From: Gammaproteobacteria bacterium
GTDB taxonomy: Bacteria > Pseudomonadota > Gammaproteobacteria > UBA4575
Assembly: GCA_026713925.1 (NCBI GenBank)
Contig: JAPONM010000035.1
Span: 1 to 64,000, forward strand
Length of the DNA: 64,000 nucleotides
Direction of reading: 5' to 3'
The position numbers were made by a program, and so were the translations under genes. Below the pieces are notes generated by a model. That model ran no database searches. It was not told the origin of the DNA and saw nothing but the letters and a program-made list of their open reading frames with translations. Positions 16,120 through 26,834 of the stretch are shown piece by piece (positions within the stretch are counted from its first letter, which is position 1; every line of letters begins with the position of its first letter).

Positions 16120-16194
16120 ATGTACGAGTTCATCTACGTGATCATGGCAGTGCTGGCAGTGTTCATCATTTGGAGCAATTTCAGGTCGCTCTGA
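16120..16194 (+). CDS. Putative 24-residue single-span membrane peptide
   Basis: ATG is preceded by GGAG at five bases. The product is short: MYEFIYVIMAVLAVFIIWS, then NFRSL. Nearly all of it is one hydrophobic helix with a basic C-terminus, the usual look of bacterial small membrane proteins. It stands alone, convergent with purA. There are no homologues I can name, and the length makes chance a real alternative. Confidence 0.35.
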   Translation: MYEFIYVIMAVLAVFIIWSNFRSL

Positions 16195-16273
16195 CGGATA
16201 ATTCCATTTTCAGCCCCTGCCGACGGCGGATTCATTCCCGGCAGGTACCTGCATACCCAGCACTTCCTAAGCA

Positions 16274-18755
<2,482 letters not shown>

Positions 18756-18760
18756 GGGGT

Positions 18761-18955
18761 TTAACTGCCCAGCCTGACAAGATACAAAACGATGATCCCG
18801 ATCATCATGCTCACCAGCCCCGCGATACGAAGTGACCGGCTGGACAACTGCCCCAGCTGGGACAGTGCCTGCCTGAATTTCTCCGGTGCCAAAAATGGAA
18901 TAATACCCTCAAGCACAAGCACCAGCGCAACTGCAACCAGTAATTCATCCCACAT
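18761..18955 (-). CDS. DUF2065 small membrane protein (YjeT-like)
   Basis: This 64-residue protein has two hydrophobic helices (about 5-22 and 42-61) joined by a loop containing FLAPEKFRQALSQL, the pattern of YjeT/DUF2065. It sits between hflC and hisZ, as in E. coli where yjeT follows hflC and precedes purA. Its function is unknown, although the neighbourhood suggests a link with the HflKC membrane complex. Confidence 0.85.
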   Translation of the reverse strand: MWDELLVAVALVLVLEGIIPFLAPEKFRQALSQLGQLSSRSLRIAGLVSMMIGIIVLYLVRLGS

Positions 18956-18981
18956 GAAAACAGATCGACCAGAAATTCTGT

Positions 18982-19845
18982 CTAGTCTTGTTCGGATTTC
19001 TTGAAGTAGCGGAAAAAGTCGGAATCCGGCTGCATGATCAGGAAGTTGTTGTTTCCACTGAAGGATTTGATATACGCCTTCAGGCTCCGGGTAAAGCTGT
19101 AGAATTCCTCATTGCGCAGATAGGCATCCGCATAAATCTGTGCAGACTCGGCATCACCGTCTCCGCGGATCTTCTCCGACTCCCGGTAGGCATTGGCCAG
19201 GATAATGGTACGTTCCTTGTCGGCCGTGGCCCGAAGAATCTCTGCCTGTTCTTTACCGCGCGCACGAAAATCCTTGGCCACACGATCCCGCTCAGCACGC
19301 ATCCGGTTGAATACGGAATCACTCACATCATCCGGCAAGTCAATCTTGCTCACGCGCACATCCACTACCCGGATGCCAAAATTCTTGGCATCCTGATTGG
19401 ACTGCACCTGGATCACATCCATGATCTCGCTGCGCTCACCGGATACCACTTCCTGGATCGTGCGTTTGCCAAATTCGTTCTTGAGACCATCCACAAGGAT
19501 CAGTTCCAGGCGCTGATTTGCCATGCGTTCCAGCCCACCCGTGGCAATGAAGTATTTTTCTACATCCTCAATGCGCCATTTTGCATAAAAATCGACCTTC
19601 ACATATTTTTTCTCACTGGTAGGAAACTCGGTCGGCGGGACATCCAGGGTCAGGATACGCCCGTCATTGCGCTGGATCTTGTGTACGAATGGAATCTTGA
19701 AATGCAACCCGGGGGTAATGGTTGCATCCTTGATTTCCCCAAACTGCACCTTGATGACTTTCTGCCGCTGATCCACCTGAAAGGTAAATGCCCAGATAGC
19801 AATCACAGCAAGTGCGATGACTGCCAGAATGATCTTGTTGTTCAT
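18982..19845 (-). CDS. hflC: HflC, SPFH/band-7 modulator of FtsH
   Basis: HflC forms a large membrane cage with HflK around the FtsH protease. The 287 residues have one N-terminal membrane anchor (about 4-20), followed by the band-7 domain (QRQKVIKVQFGEI, ITPGLHFKIPFVHKIQ, VDFYAKWRI) and a long helical stalk (MRAERDRVAKDFRARGKEQ). The C-terminus includes SFSGNNNFLIMQPDSDFF. It begins one base after the hflK stop, so translation is probably coupled. Confidence 0.96.
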   Translation of the reverse strand: MNNKIILAVIALAVIAIWAFTFQVDQRQKVIKVQFGEIKDATITPGLHFKIPFVHKIQRNDGRILTLDVPPTEFPTSEKKYVKVDFYAKWRIEDVEKYFIATGGLERMANQRLELILVDGLKNEFGKRTIQEVVSGERSEIMDVIQVQSNQDAKNFGIRVVDVRVSKIDLPDDVSDSVFNRMRAERDRVAKDFRARGKEQAEILRATADKERTIILANAYRESEKIRGDGDAESAQIYADAYLRNEEFYSFTRSLKAYIKSFSGNNNFLIMQPDSDFFRYFKKSEQD

Positions 19846-19846
19846 G

Positions 19847-20995
19847 TTAGCGTTCCCCCCTGCCGCGTCCTGGCCGTGTCAGCCCACCCTGCTGGTTTCC
19901 CTGACCGTTGTCAGTGGAGAACCGGTCCTGCACCGAAGTACTTTCAGTCAGTGCGCGCTGCTTGATGAGTTGGTCCAGCGGTAAGTAAATCAGGTTGTTC
20001 CCCCCTTCGACGTCCATCAGCAACTTGTTACTGTTGGCATACACTGATTCGACCGCATCCAGATACAGCCGTTCACGCGTCACGTCCGGTGCCTTTTCAT
20101 ATTCAGCCAGCAACTTCAAAAACCGCTTTGCCTCACCGTCAGAGTTGGCTACTACGCGGTCCCGGTAGGCATTGGCCTCCTGCAAAAACCTTGCTGCCTC
20201 ACCGCGCGCCTGGGGAACAATACTGTTTGCATAGGCCTCGGCTTCCTTGATATAGCGGTCATAATCCTCCCGGGATTTGATTGCATCCGAAAAGGCCGCC
20301 TTGACCTGATCCGGTGGGAGGGACTTCTCCAGATTCACTTTCTGGATGTAAATGCCGGCTTTGTACTCATCCATGATCCCCTGCAGAAGTTCACGTGTGA
20401 CGCTCGAAATCTGGCCGCGCCCTTCAAACAGCACAAAGTCAATCGTGCTTTTGCCCACGACTTCACGTACTGCACTTTCCATGGCATCTTTTACAGTAAG
20501 ATCAGGATCACGCAGGTTAAACAGGTAGTCTTCCGCACTCTTGATCTTATACTGTGCCTCCAGAGATACCTCGACGATATTTTCATCCTGGGTCAGCATC
20601 GAAGTCTTGTTGTTCACCTCGCGCACTTCATCGATGTTCACGATTTCAACTGTCTCGATCGGGAACGGTATGTGCCAGTTGAGTCCAGCCGTCGTGGTTC
20701 GGACGTATTGTCCAAAGCGCAACTCCACGCCTCGTTCAGCCTGCTGCACAGTATAAATCCCGAACTTGTCGTATATGCCCCACAGCGCAATGGCTGCAAT
20801 CAGCACGAACCAGCCATACGGTCTTTTGGAACCTCCCGAACCGCGCGAGCCTCGTGAGCCTCGTGAGCCAAAAATTCCACCAAACTTCTTGCCAAGATTA
20901 CGAAACACCTCATCCAGGTCAGGAGGCCCCTGTTGATTTGATTTCTGACCCCATGGGTCATCATCTCTGCCGCCTTTTGGACTATTCCAAGGCAT
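19847..20995 (-). CDS. hflK: HflK, SPFH/band-7 modulator of FtsH
   Basis: HflK is the partner of HflC. From the chosen ATG the product is 382 residues: a hydrophilic N-terminus (MPWNSPKGGRDDDPWG), a Gly-Ser-Arg repeat near residue 42, one membrane span (about 57-74), the band-7 domain and a helical stalk. The C-terminus is Gln/Gly/Arg-rich. GGAG six bases before the ATG at 20993-20995 decides this start over an in-frame TTG four codons upstream. It lies between hflX and hflC. Confidence 0.96.
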   Translation of the reverse strand: MPWNSPKGGRDDDPWGQKSNQQGPPDLDEVFRNLGKKFGGIFGSRGSRGSRGSGGSKRPYGWFVLIAAIALWGIYDKFGIYTVQQAERGVELRFGQYVRTTTAGLNWHIPFPIETVEIVNIDEVREVNNKTSMLTQDENIVEVSLEAQYKIKSAEDYLFNLRDPDLTVKDAMESAVREVVGKSTIDFVLFEGRGQISSVTRELLQGIMDEYKAGIYIQKVNLEKSLPPDQVKAAFSDAIKSREDYDRYIKEAEAYANSIVPQARGEAARFLQEANAYRDRVVANSDGEAKRFLKLLAEYEKAPDVTRERLYLDAVESVYANSNKLLMDVEGGNNLIYLPLDQLIKQRALTESTSVQDRFSTDNGQGNQQGGLTRPGRGRGER

Positions 20996-21080
20996 GGTTT
21001 TCTCCAAAAATGATTACTGAGTTAATGGTTAAAATCCGAGGCAGCCCGTCATTGCATCAAGCTATCGAAAGGGATCAACT

Positions 21081-22364
21081 TTAACCTGCCAGCTGCTCGG
21101 ACTGCACGGTGATCCGGTATTGTGCAAAATGCCTGACCCTTTGAACAGGCACTTCTGCCTCAATTTGCCAATACCCGTCATCATCGACAAATTCCTGCAT
21201 GATGCGGTCCTTGGCATACAGTTCACTGCGAATGTTTCCTGCAGTAGGAGGCAAACGCAGCCAAATACACTCACACTTGATATCGAAATACTGTCGCAAT
21301 GCCTGAACCAGCAACTCCAGCCCCTGATCATGCATAGCAGACACCCAGACCTGCTGTATGCGGCCATGCTGATCCAGTTGTATATTGGGCAGCATATTGA
21401 GCAGATCGATCTTATTGTAAACCATTATCTGGGGTATATCCAAAGCATCGATCTGGCGGAGCACGGATTCGACTTCTAGAATATTGCTGGCCCGGTTTTC
21501 ATCGGCGGCATCCACGATATGCAGCAGCAAGTCAGCTTCCTGGGTCTCTAGCAAGGTCGCATGAAATGCCTCGATCAGATCATGTGGCAGATCCTGTATA
21601 AAACCCACTGTATCGGCCAGCACCACATGCTGGCTTTTTGCCAGGTGCATGCGTCGCAAGGTGGGGTCCAGGGTGGCAAAAAGCTTGTCCGCGGAATACA
21701 CGTTCGCGTCGGTAAGCTTGTTGAACAAGGTGGACTTTCCTGCATTGGTATAGCCGACAATTGCAACTGTTGGCGTAGTAGTCTTGCGTCGTGCAGCCCG
21801 CCCCTGGTTGCGCTGGATGCGAAGTTTCTCCAGACGCTTGGAAATCTGCTTGATGCGCTGTCTCAGCATTCGCCTGTCGGATTCCAGCTGTTTCTCACCC
21901 GGGCCACGCAAGCCGATCCCGCCTTTCTGGCGCTCCAGGTGAGTCCATCCCCGCACCAGCCTGGTCGACAGGTAGTTCAGTTGCGCGAGTTCAACCTGCA
22001 ATTTGCCCTCATAGGAGCGCGCACGCTGTGCAAAAATATCCAAGATCAGCCCGGTACGGCCTAGTACCCGCTTTTTGCAGATCTTTTCAAGATTGCGCTC
22101 CTGACTCGGAGACAGGGAGTAATTGAAGATAATGACATCTACGTTCAGCAGGTGGGCCAGTTCACCCAGTTCTTCTGCCTTACCGCTGCCAATCAGCAAT
22201 CTTGCGTCCGGCGTGTCGCGCCGTACATTGATCACCGTTGTAATTTTGGCACCGACCGAGCGGACCAGCTCTCTGAATTCGTCCGGGTTCTGGTTGCCTG
22301 CCGTGCTCCGGAAGCACGGATGCACGAGGATGACACGTTCACCTATATCTGGACGTTCAAACAA
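21081..22364 (-). CDS. hflX: Ribosome-associated GTPase HflX
   Basis: HflX splits stalled 70S ribosomes under stress, using GTP or ATP. The 427 residues contain the HflX N-terminal domain (LLIGSGKAEEL), the Gly-rich linker KGGIGLRGPGEKQLE (about 147-161) and a GTPase domain. G1 is GYTNAGKS (204-211), G3 is DTVGF and G4 is NKID. A C-terminal beta domain follows. It lies directly after hfq, as in E. coli. Confidence 0.97.
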   Translation of the reverse strand: MFERPDIGERVILVHPCFRSTAGNQNPDEFRELVRSVGAKITTVINVRRDTPDARLLIGSGKAEELGELAHLLNVDVIIFNYSLSPSQERNLEKICKKRVLGRTGLILDIFAQRARSYEGKLQVELAQLNYLSTRLVRGWTHLERQKGGIGLRGPGEKQLESDRRMLRQRIKQISKRLEKLRIQRNQGRAARRKTTTPTVAIVGYTNAGKSTLFNKLTDANVYSADKLFATLDPTLRRMHLAKSQHVVLADTVGFIQDLPHDLIEAFHATLLETQEADLLLHIVDAADENRASNILEVESVLRQIDALDIPQIMVYNKIDLLNMLPNIQLDQHGRIQQVWVSAMHDQGLELLVQALRQYFDIKCECIWLRLPPTAGNIRSELYAKDRIMQEFVDDDGYWQIEAEVPVQRVRHFAQYRITVQSEQLAG

Positions 22365-22402
22365 GCAACTGCTCCGGGCTTGCGCCGCTCATTCAATGCC
22401 GC

Positions 22403-22639
22403 CTATTCCCGCCACTCGTCACTATTGGGAATCTTCACCGTGCGTGCCGGAACGATGGTTGAGATCGCATGCTTGTATACCATCTGGCTCACGCTGTTTT
22501 TCAACAACACCACGAATTGATCGAAAGAGTCAACCTGGCCTTGCAGCTTAATTCCATTTACAAGATAGACTGAAACTGGAACTTTTTCCTTCCGCAATGC
22601 ATTCAGGAAAGGCTCCTGAAGAGTTTGGCCTTTTGACAT
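22403..22639 (-). CDS. hfq: RNA chaperone Hfq
   Basis: Hfq is the hexameric Sm-like protein that mediates sRNA-mRNA pairing. The 78 residues hold the proximal-face start [19 protein letters not shown], Sm1 ([10 protein letters not shown]) and Sm2 with the YKHAIS uridine-binding motif. The C-terminal tail is very short compared with E. coli (102 residues), as in many non-enteric gammaproteobacteria. ATG at 22637-22639 follows GAGGTG at a good distance; a GTG one codon earlier is the alternative. It sits between miaA and hflX. Confidence 0.98.
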   Translation of the reverse strand: MSKGQTLQEPFLNALRKEKVPVSVYLVNGIKLQGQVDSFDQFVVLLKNSVSQMVYKHAISTIVPARTVKIPNSDEWRE

Positions 22640-22682
22640 CACAGTAGCACCTCTAGTTTTTATTTTTCACTCTTTTGCCCTG

Positions 22683-23693
22683 TCACCTGAGCCGATCAAG
22701 GGCACCAGTAGTGTAACAGGTCAATGCTTCCATATGGGAGTGAATTGTACGATAAATGTCGCCCACGCCATACTGCCCGGCATGAATACGGGTAAGACCC
22801 GTTTCACTTCGCAACCAGGTCATCTGCCTTTTCGCAAGCTGCCTCGTTGCGATCACCGCTTTTTCATGCATGGTTTCATAGCTGCATTCTCCTGCAAGGT
22901 ATTGCCAAGCCTGCCGATATCCGACGGACCGAACGGCAGGCATACCCGAATGCAGTTCCCTGCGCTGCCTCAACGCTTCCACCTCATCCAGAAAGCCATT
23001 CGCCAGCATGGTATCGAAACGCTGTCGGATTTGACGATGCAGTTCACTGCGGTCCTCAGGTATCAGTGCAAGCTTCAATGCCCGGAACACCGGCCCGGGT
23101 GGCCCGGGTGTTGCATGCCATATACTGATTGGAATTCCGCTTGCCTCATACACCTCAAGTGCACGCTGTATGCGTTGTGGATCGTTGGGGTGGATGTTCG
23201 CGGCAGCCTTCGGGTCGATTTGTGCAAGCCGCGCATGCATGCCTTTCCAGCCCTGCTGCTCGGCCAGGCGGTTGATCTTTTCCCGGATCCGGGGGCTGGC
23301 ACCTGGCATCCCTGACAGGCCGCGTTGCAGGGTGCGGAAATAAAGCATCGTGCCGCCCGTCAGCAAGGGAATATGTCCCCGACTGTGAATTTCCCTGATC
23401 AGGCGCAAAGCATCGGCCCTGAAATTCGCCGCCGAATAAATTTCGGCGGGGTCGAGTATATCGATCAGGTGATGCGGACAGGCCCGCAGTATATCTTTGC
23501 CGGGTTTGGCAGAACCGATGTCCATGCCCCGATAGATCATGACCGAGTCCACACTGATGATCTCACACGGGAACTCCGCTGCGATCTGCACTGCAAGATC
23601 TGTCTTGCCGCTGGACGTGGGACCCATCAGGAAAACTGCAGGAATTGCATCCAATGGATTCGCTTCCAGATCAGGCCCGGAAACACTCAGCAC
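22683..23693 (-). CDS. miaA: tRNA dimethylallyltransferase
   Basis: MiaA transfers a dimethylallyl group to A37 of tRNAs that read U-starting codons, drawing on the isoprenoid pool made by ispG and dxs. The P-loop is GPTSSGKT (24-31). Other blocks are SVDSVMIYRGMDIGSAKP, LLTGGTMLYFRTL, HPNDPQRIQRALEVYE and a C-terminal ATRQLAKRQMTWLR. It starts with GTG (23691-23693) behind GAGGT, only 13 bases after the mutL stop, and the miaA-hfq-hflX order matches E. coli. Confidence 0.97.
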   Translation of the reverse strand: MLSVSGPDLEANPLDAIPAVFLMGPTSSGKTDLAVQIAAEFPCEIISVDSVMIYRGMDIGSAKPGKDILRACPHHLIDILDPAEIYSAANFRADALRLIREIHSRGHIPLLTGGTMLYFRTLQRGLSGMPGASPRIREKINRLAEQQGWKGMHARLAQIDPKAAANIHPNDPQRIQRALEVYEASGIPISIWHATPGPPGPVFRALKLALIPEDRSELHRQIRQRFDTMLANGFLDEVEALRQRRELHSGMPAVRSVGYRQAWQYLAGECSYETMHEKAVIATRQLAKRQMTWLRSETGLTRIHAGQYGVGDIYRTIHSHMEALTCYTTGALDRLR

Positions 23694-23706
23694 AACCTGT
23701 CACCTC

Positions 23707-25545
23707 TTACTGGCCGCGCTTGAACAACTTGTCCAACTGATCAACACTCAACTGCACCCATGTCGGGCGTCCGTGATTGCACTGTGCGCTCCGTTCTGTA
23801 GCTTCTATCTTGCGCAACAGGGCGTTCATTTCAGTGATCGTGAGCTTGCGGTTGGCACGTACGGAACCATGGCAGGCCATGGTCGAAAGCAGTTCATTAC
23901 CGGCCTGTTCCAGCTTTCCAGTGGATTCAAATGAGCCCAGGTCCGACAGCGCGTCCCGGATCACTCCCTCAATATCTGTTTGTGCCTGCTGCAGCAATGC
24001 AGGGACCTCACGTACCACGATACTTTCATCGCCGAACCGCTCAGTCCTGAAGCCAAATTCCAGAAACAGGTCCGCATGCTGTTCGGCCAAGACTGCTTCC
24101 TGCTGGCTAACCTCGATTGTCAGGGGCACCAGCAATGCCTGCATGGGAATGCTCGACTGCTGGTACGATACCTTCAGTTGTTCGTACAGGATGCGTTCAT
24201 GCGCGGCATGCATGTCCACAATAACCAGACCCATGTCATTCTGTGCAAGGACATAAATCCCGTGCAGCTGTGTCAGGGCATGTCCCAGCAGGGGCTGGCC
24301 GGCATCGGGAGACGTTTCGCCATCCTGTGCCGCCCCGTGCAGGCCCGGCGGGTCTGAAGCCGCATATAACTGAACCGCAGCCTGTACCGAAAATGCACCG
24401 CCCGGGGTCCCGGCATACGACTCCAATGGGGAAGTGCTGCGAGACCTGCCCGGTGCTCCGGTTGTATCGGACTGAGGGACCCGAACATAGTCATTCACGA
24501 TTTCCCGATATTTCCCGGCATCCTGCTGCCCGGCTTCCGGCATCGTTTCCGCAATGGCCTTGCCGACCGTATGCCGGACAAAGTCATGTACGTACCTGCC
24601 CTGGCGAAAGCGCACTTCATGTTTCATGGGATGGGCATTGACATCCACCTGTGCCGGATCGACCTCCAAAAACAGCACGAAGGCCGGGAAGCGCCCATGG
24701 TACAGGACATCCTGGTAGGCCTGCCTGACGGCATGGGAAACGACCTTGTCGCGAATTGCGCGCCCGTTCACATACAGATACTGCAGATCGGACTGGCTGC
24801 GTGAAAATGTAGGCAGACTGATCCATCCGTTCATCCGGATATCCTGTGCCGAATGCTCCAAACGGATGCTCTGTTCTGCAAACTTGCGTCCGCATGCACG
24901 CGCCAGCCGCTGTTCCTTGCCCTGCTGATCATCCGCCGCAGCCAGTTCAATACAGCTGCGGCCATTGTGCCGAACTGACAAGGCCACATCGAAGCGGCTC
25001 AGTGCAATCTTAAGCAGCATGGACTGGCAGTGCTGAAATTCGGTTTGCTCTGTGCGCAAGAACTTTTTGCGGGCAGGCACATTGAAAAACAGGCTGCTGA
25101 CCTCCACGGTCGTTCCTTTTGCATGGCGCACAGGTACAGGATTGTCAGCGAATTCCCCTCCCTCTGCCAAGACCTGCCACCCCTGGTTCGTGGTCTCCAG
25201 GGGATTGGAGGCCAGAGTGAACCTGGAGACCGATGCAATGCTTGGCAGGGCCTCTCCGCGAAATCCCAGGGTTGCGATATGCTCGAGATCTTCCAGGGTG
25301 GTGATCTTGCTTGTTGCATGGCGCTGCATGGCATGCATGATCTCTTTCTCGGGAATACCGTGACCGTTATCGGTTACCCGAATGGTTTTCGTACCCCCGC
25401 GTTCCAGTTCAACCGAAATTCTTGTCGCCCCCGCATCCAGGGCATTCTCGAGCAACTCCTTCAGGACCGAGGCAGGACGCTCGATCACCTCTCCTGCCGC
25501 AATCTGGTTGACCAGCTGTACGGAAAGCTGCTGAATCGGTTTCAC
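23707..25545 (-). CDS. mutL: DNA mismatch repair protein MutL, endonuclease type
   Basis: MutL links MutS mismatch recognition to strand incision. The GHKL ATPase domain shows ENALDAGA (33-40), DNGHGIP (59-65) and GFRGEAL (94-100). The C-terminal domain carries DMHAAHERILYE, ACHGSVRANR and CNHGRPT. These match the metal-binding endonuclease motifs of MutL proteins from species lacking MutH, with Met replacing Gln in the first. A variable linker (about 335-430) joins the domains. The frame is open further upstream, but GTG at 25543-25545 with GAGGTG before it gives the standard N-terminus and 612 residues. It is preceded by the hypothetical gene at 25556 and followed by miaA. Confidence 0.95.
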   Translation of the reverse strand: MKPIQQLSVQLVNQIAAGEVIERPASVLKELLENALDAGATRISVELERGGTKTIRVTDNGHGIPEKEIMHAMQRHATSKITTLEDLEHIATLGFRGEALPSIASVSRFTLASNPLETTNQGWQVLAEGGEFADNPVPVRHAKGTTVEVSSLFFNVPARKKFLRTEQTEFQHCQSMLLKIALSRFDVALSVRHNGRSCIELAAADDQQGKEQRLARACGRKFAEQSIRLEHSAQDIRMNGWISLPTFSRSQSDLQYLYVNGRAIRDKVVSHAVRQAYQDVLYHGRFPAFVLFLEVDPAQVDVNAHPMKHEVRFRQGRYVHDFVRHTVGKAIAETMPEAGQQDAGKYREIVNDYVRVPQSDTTGAPGRSRSTSPLESYAGTPGGAFSVQAAVQLYAASDPPGLHGAAQDGETSPDAGQPLLGHALTQLHGIYVLAQNDMGLVIVDMHAAHERILYEQLKVSYQQSSIPMQALLVPLTIEVSQQEAVLAEQHADLFLEFGFRTERFGDESIVVREVPALLQQAQTDIEGVIRDALSDLGSFESTGKLEQAGNELLSTMACHGSVRANRKLTITEMNALLRKIEATERSAQCNHGRPTWVQLSVDQLDKLFKRGQ

Positions 25546-25555
25546 GGACCGCACC

Positions 25556-25912
25556 TCATGTGACGGGGACGGGTTCTTCGTCGTGCAACTGCAGCATCTG
25601 CTGAAACCCCGACAGGGCATACGAGACAAATTCGTCCTGGTTGGCCCAGTTGCCGTGGTCAATGACCCTGCCTGAGTCCTGGTTCCCGAGCTGTACTGCA
25701 AATACCCTGACGGTGCATGGGTCACCACCGCCCGCTGCCTTTTCACAGGTTATGTACACCTCAGGCTCATTTTGCCCGTCTTCCACGGCAGCCAGCAGAT
25801 ATTCATAGTCCGTATCGTCAGCAGACTCGATGTCCCCAAGCACGACAATCGTGTAGGCTCCGAGCCTGTACCGCTGCTTCGGAATTGCGCTGGAAATCTT
25901 CGGTTTTTGCAT
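25556..25912 (-). CDS. Conserved-looking hypothetical protein upstream of mutL, 118 aa
   Basis: The protein starts MQKPKISSAIPKQRYRLG, followed by an alternating beta pattern (YTIVVLGDIES, YEYLLAAVEDG, VYITCEK, TVRVFAVQLG) and a C-terminal helix (EFVSYALSGFQQMLQL). It has no signal peptide or membrane segment, so it should be cytosolic. Two Cys residues (CEKAAGGGDPC) flank a Gly-rich loop. The stop lies ten bases before the mutL start, suggesting one transcript, and it diverges from the reductase gene. I do not recognise a named family. Confidence 0.7.
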   Translation of the reverse strand: MQKPKISSAIPKQRYRLGAYTIVVLGDIESADDTDYEYLLAAVEDGQNEPEVYITCEKAAGGGDPCTVRVFAVQLGNQDSGRVIDHGNWANQDEFVSYALSGFQQMLQLHDEEPVPVT

Positions 25913-25974
25913 GGGTTCAGGATGTTACATGCTAGGATAATACAAAATCCGGCACATACCTATATGTTTGGCAC

Positions 25975-26814
25975 ATGAGTATTAAACGGCTGCTGCGACT
26001 ATTCCCCCAGCCCTGTGCAGAATACGAGTTGAACAATTTGTATCTCGGGCAGCACGGCTGGTATCAGGCAAGCCCGGAAGAGCCGGCTGTAACCGCCAAT
26101 TTTGTCTCCAGCCTGGATGGCAGGATCGCGATTGCCAGTCACACAGGGTCAGGAATGCACCTCCCGGATTCCCTGACCAGCAAGGAAGATTTCCGGCTGT
26201 TTCTGGAGCTTCATGCCCAGGCCGATTGCCTGGTCACACACGGGGCCTATCTGCGGAATCTGGCGGCTGGCAGACTGGGAAATATCCTGCAACTACCCGA
26301 TGACCCCGGGTTCGGGGATTTGTACGAGTGGCGCAGGCAACATGGCCTGGCGCCGCATCCGGACATTGTAATCGCAAGCTCAAGCCTGGATTTCCCGTTG
26401 CATCCTTCCCTGAAGGAAAGCGGACAAAAGATCTATATTGCTACCGGACAAGGCACGGACCGTGGCCTGTACGACTCCTGGCAGCAACTGGGGCTGGAAG
26501 TGCTGCGAGTCGGTCAGTCAGTCCAGGTTGAAGGCAGACCACTGGTTGCAGAGCTGGCGCAACGTGGGTACCGGAACATTTATCTCATCGCAGGACCGAA
26601 GATGCTGCATACTATGGTCCGGGACCGGCAACTGCACCGGCTGTATCTGAGTGTCTCGCACCAGCTGCTGGGCAGCAGGAATTTCAAAACCCTGCTGGAC
26701 GGAGAGGAGCTGAGCCATTGCAGCCTTCGCCTGAATTCGCTGTTTTTCGATGAGTCCTCGGACAACGGCTGCGGGCAGTTCTTCACCAGTTTCGATTGTG
26801 TCTATGACGAATAA
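25975..26814 (+). CDS. Stand-alone RibD C-terminal-like reductase
   Basis: The product resembles the dihydrofolate-reductase-fold half of RibD, which reduces a ribosylaminopyrimidine with NADPH in riboflavin synthesis. Signs are VTANFVSSLDGRIA, the DFRLFLELHAQADCLVTHGAY helix, and NIYLIAGPKMLHTMV near the C-terminus. There is no N-terminal zinc deaminase domain. Stand-alone members exist whose substrates are unproven, so involvement in riboflavin is inference. It is followed after 20 bases by sohB on the same strand, and is divergent from the hypothetical gene upstream of mutL. Confidence 0.8.
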   Translation: MSIKRLLRLFPQPCAEYELNNLYLGQHGWYQASPEEPAVTANFVSSLDGRIAIASHTGSGMHLPDSLTSKEDFRLFLELHAQADCLVTHGAYLRNLAAGRLGNILQLPDDPGFGDLYEWRRQHGLAPHPDIVIASSSLDFPLHPSLKESGQKIYIATGQGTDRGLYDSWQQLGLEVLRVGQSVQVEGRPLVAELAQRGYRNIYLIAGPKMLHTMVRDRQLHRLYLSVSHQLLGSRNFKTLLDGEELSHCSLRLNSLFFDESSDNGCGQFFTSFDCVYDE

Positions 26815-26834
26815 ACAAACGCGGAGCATCCGAC

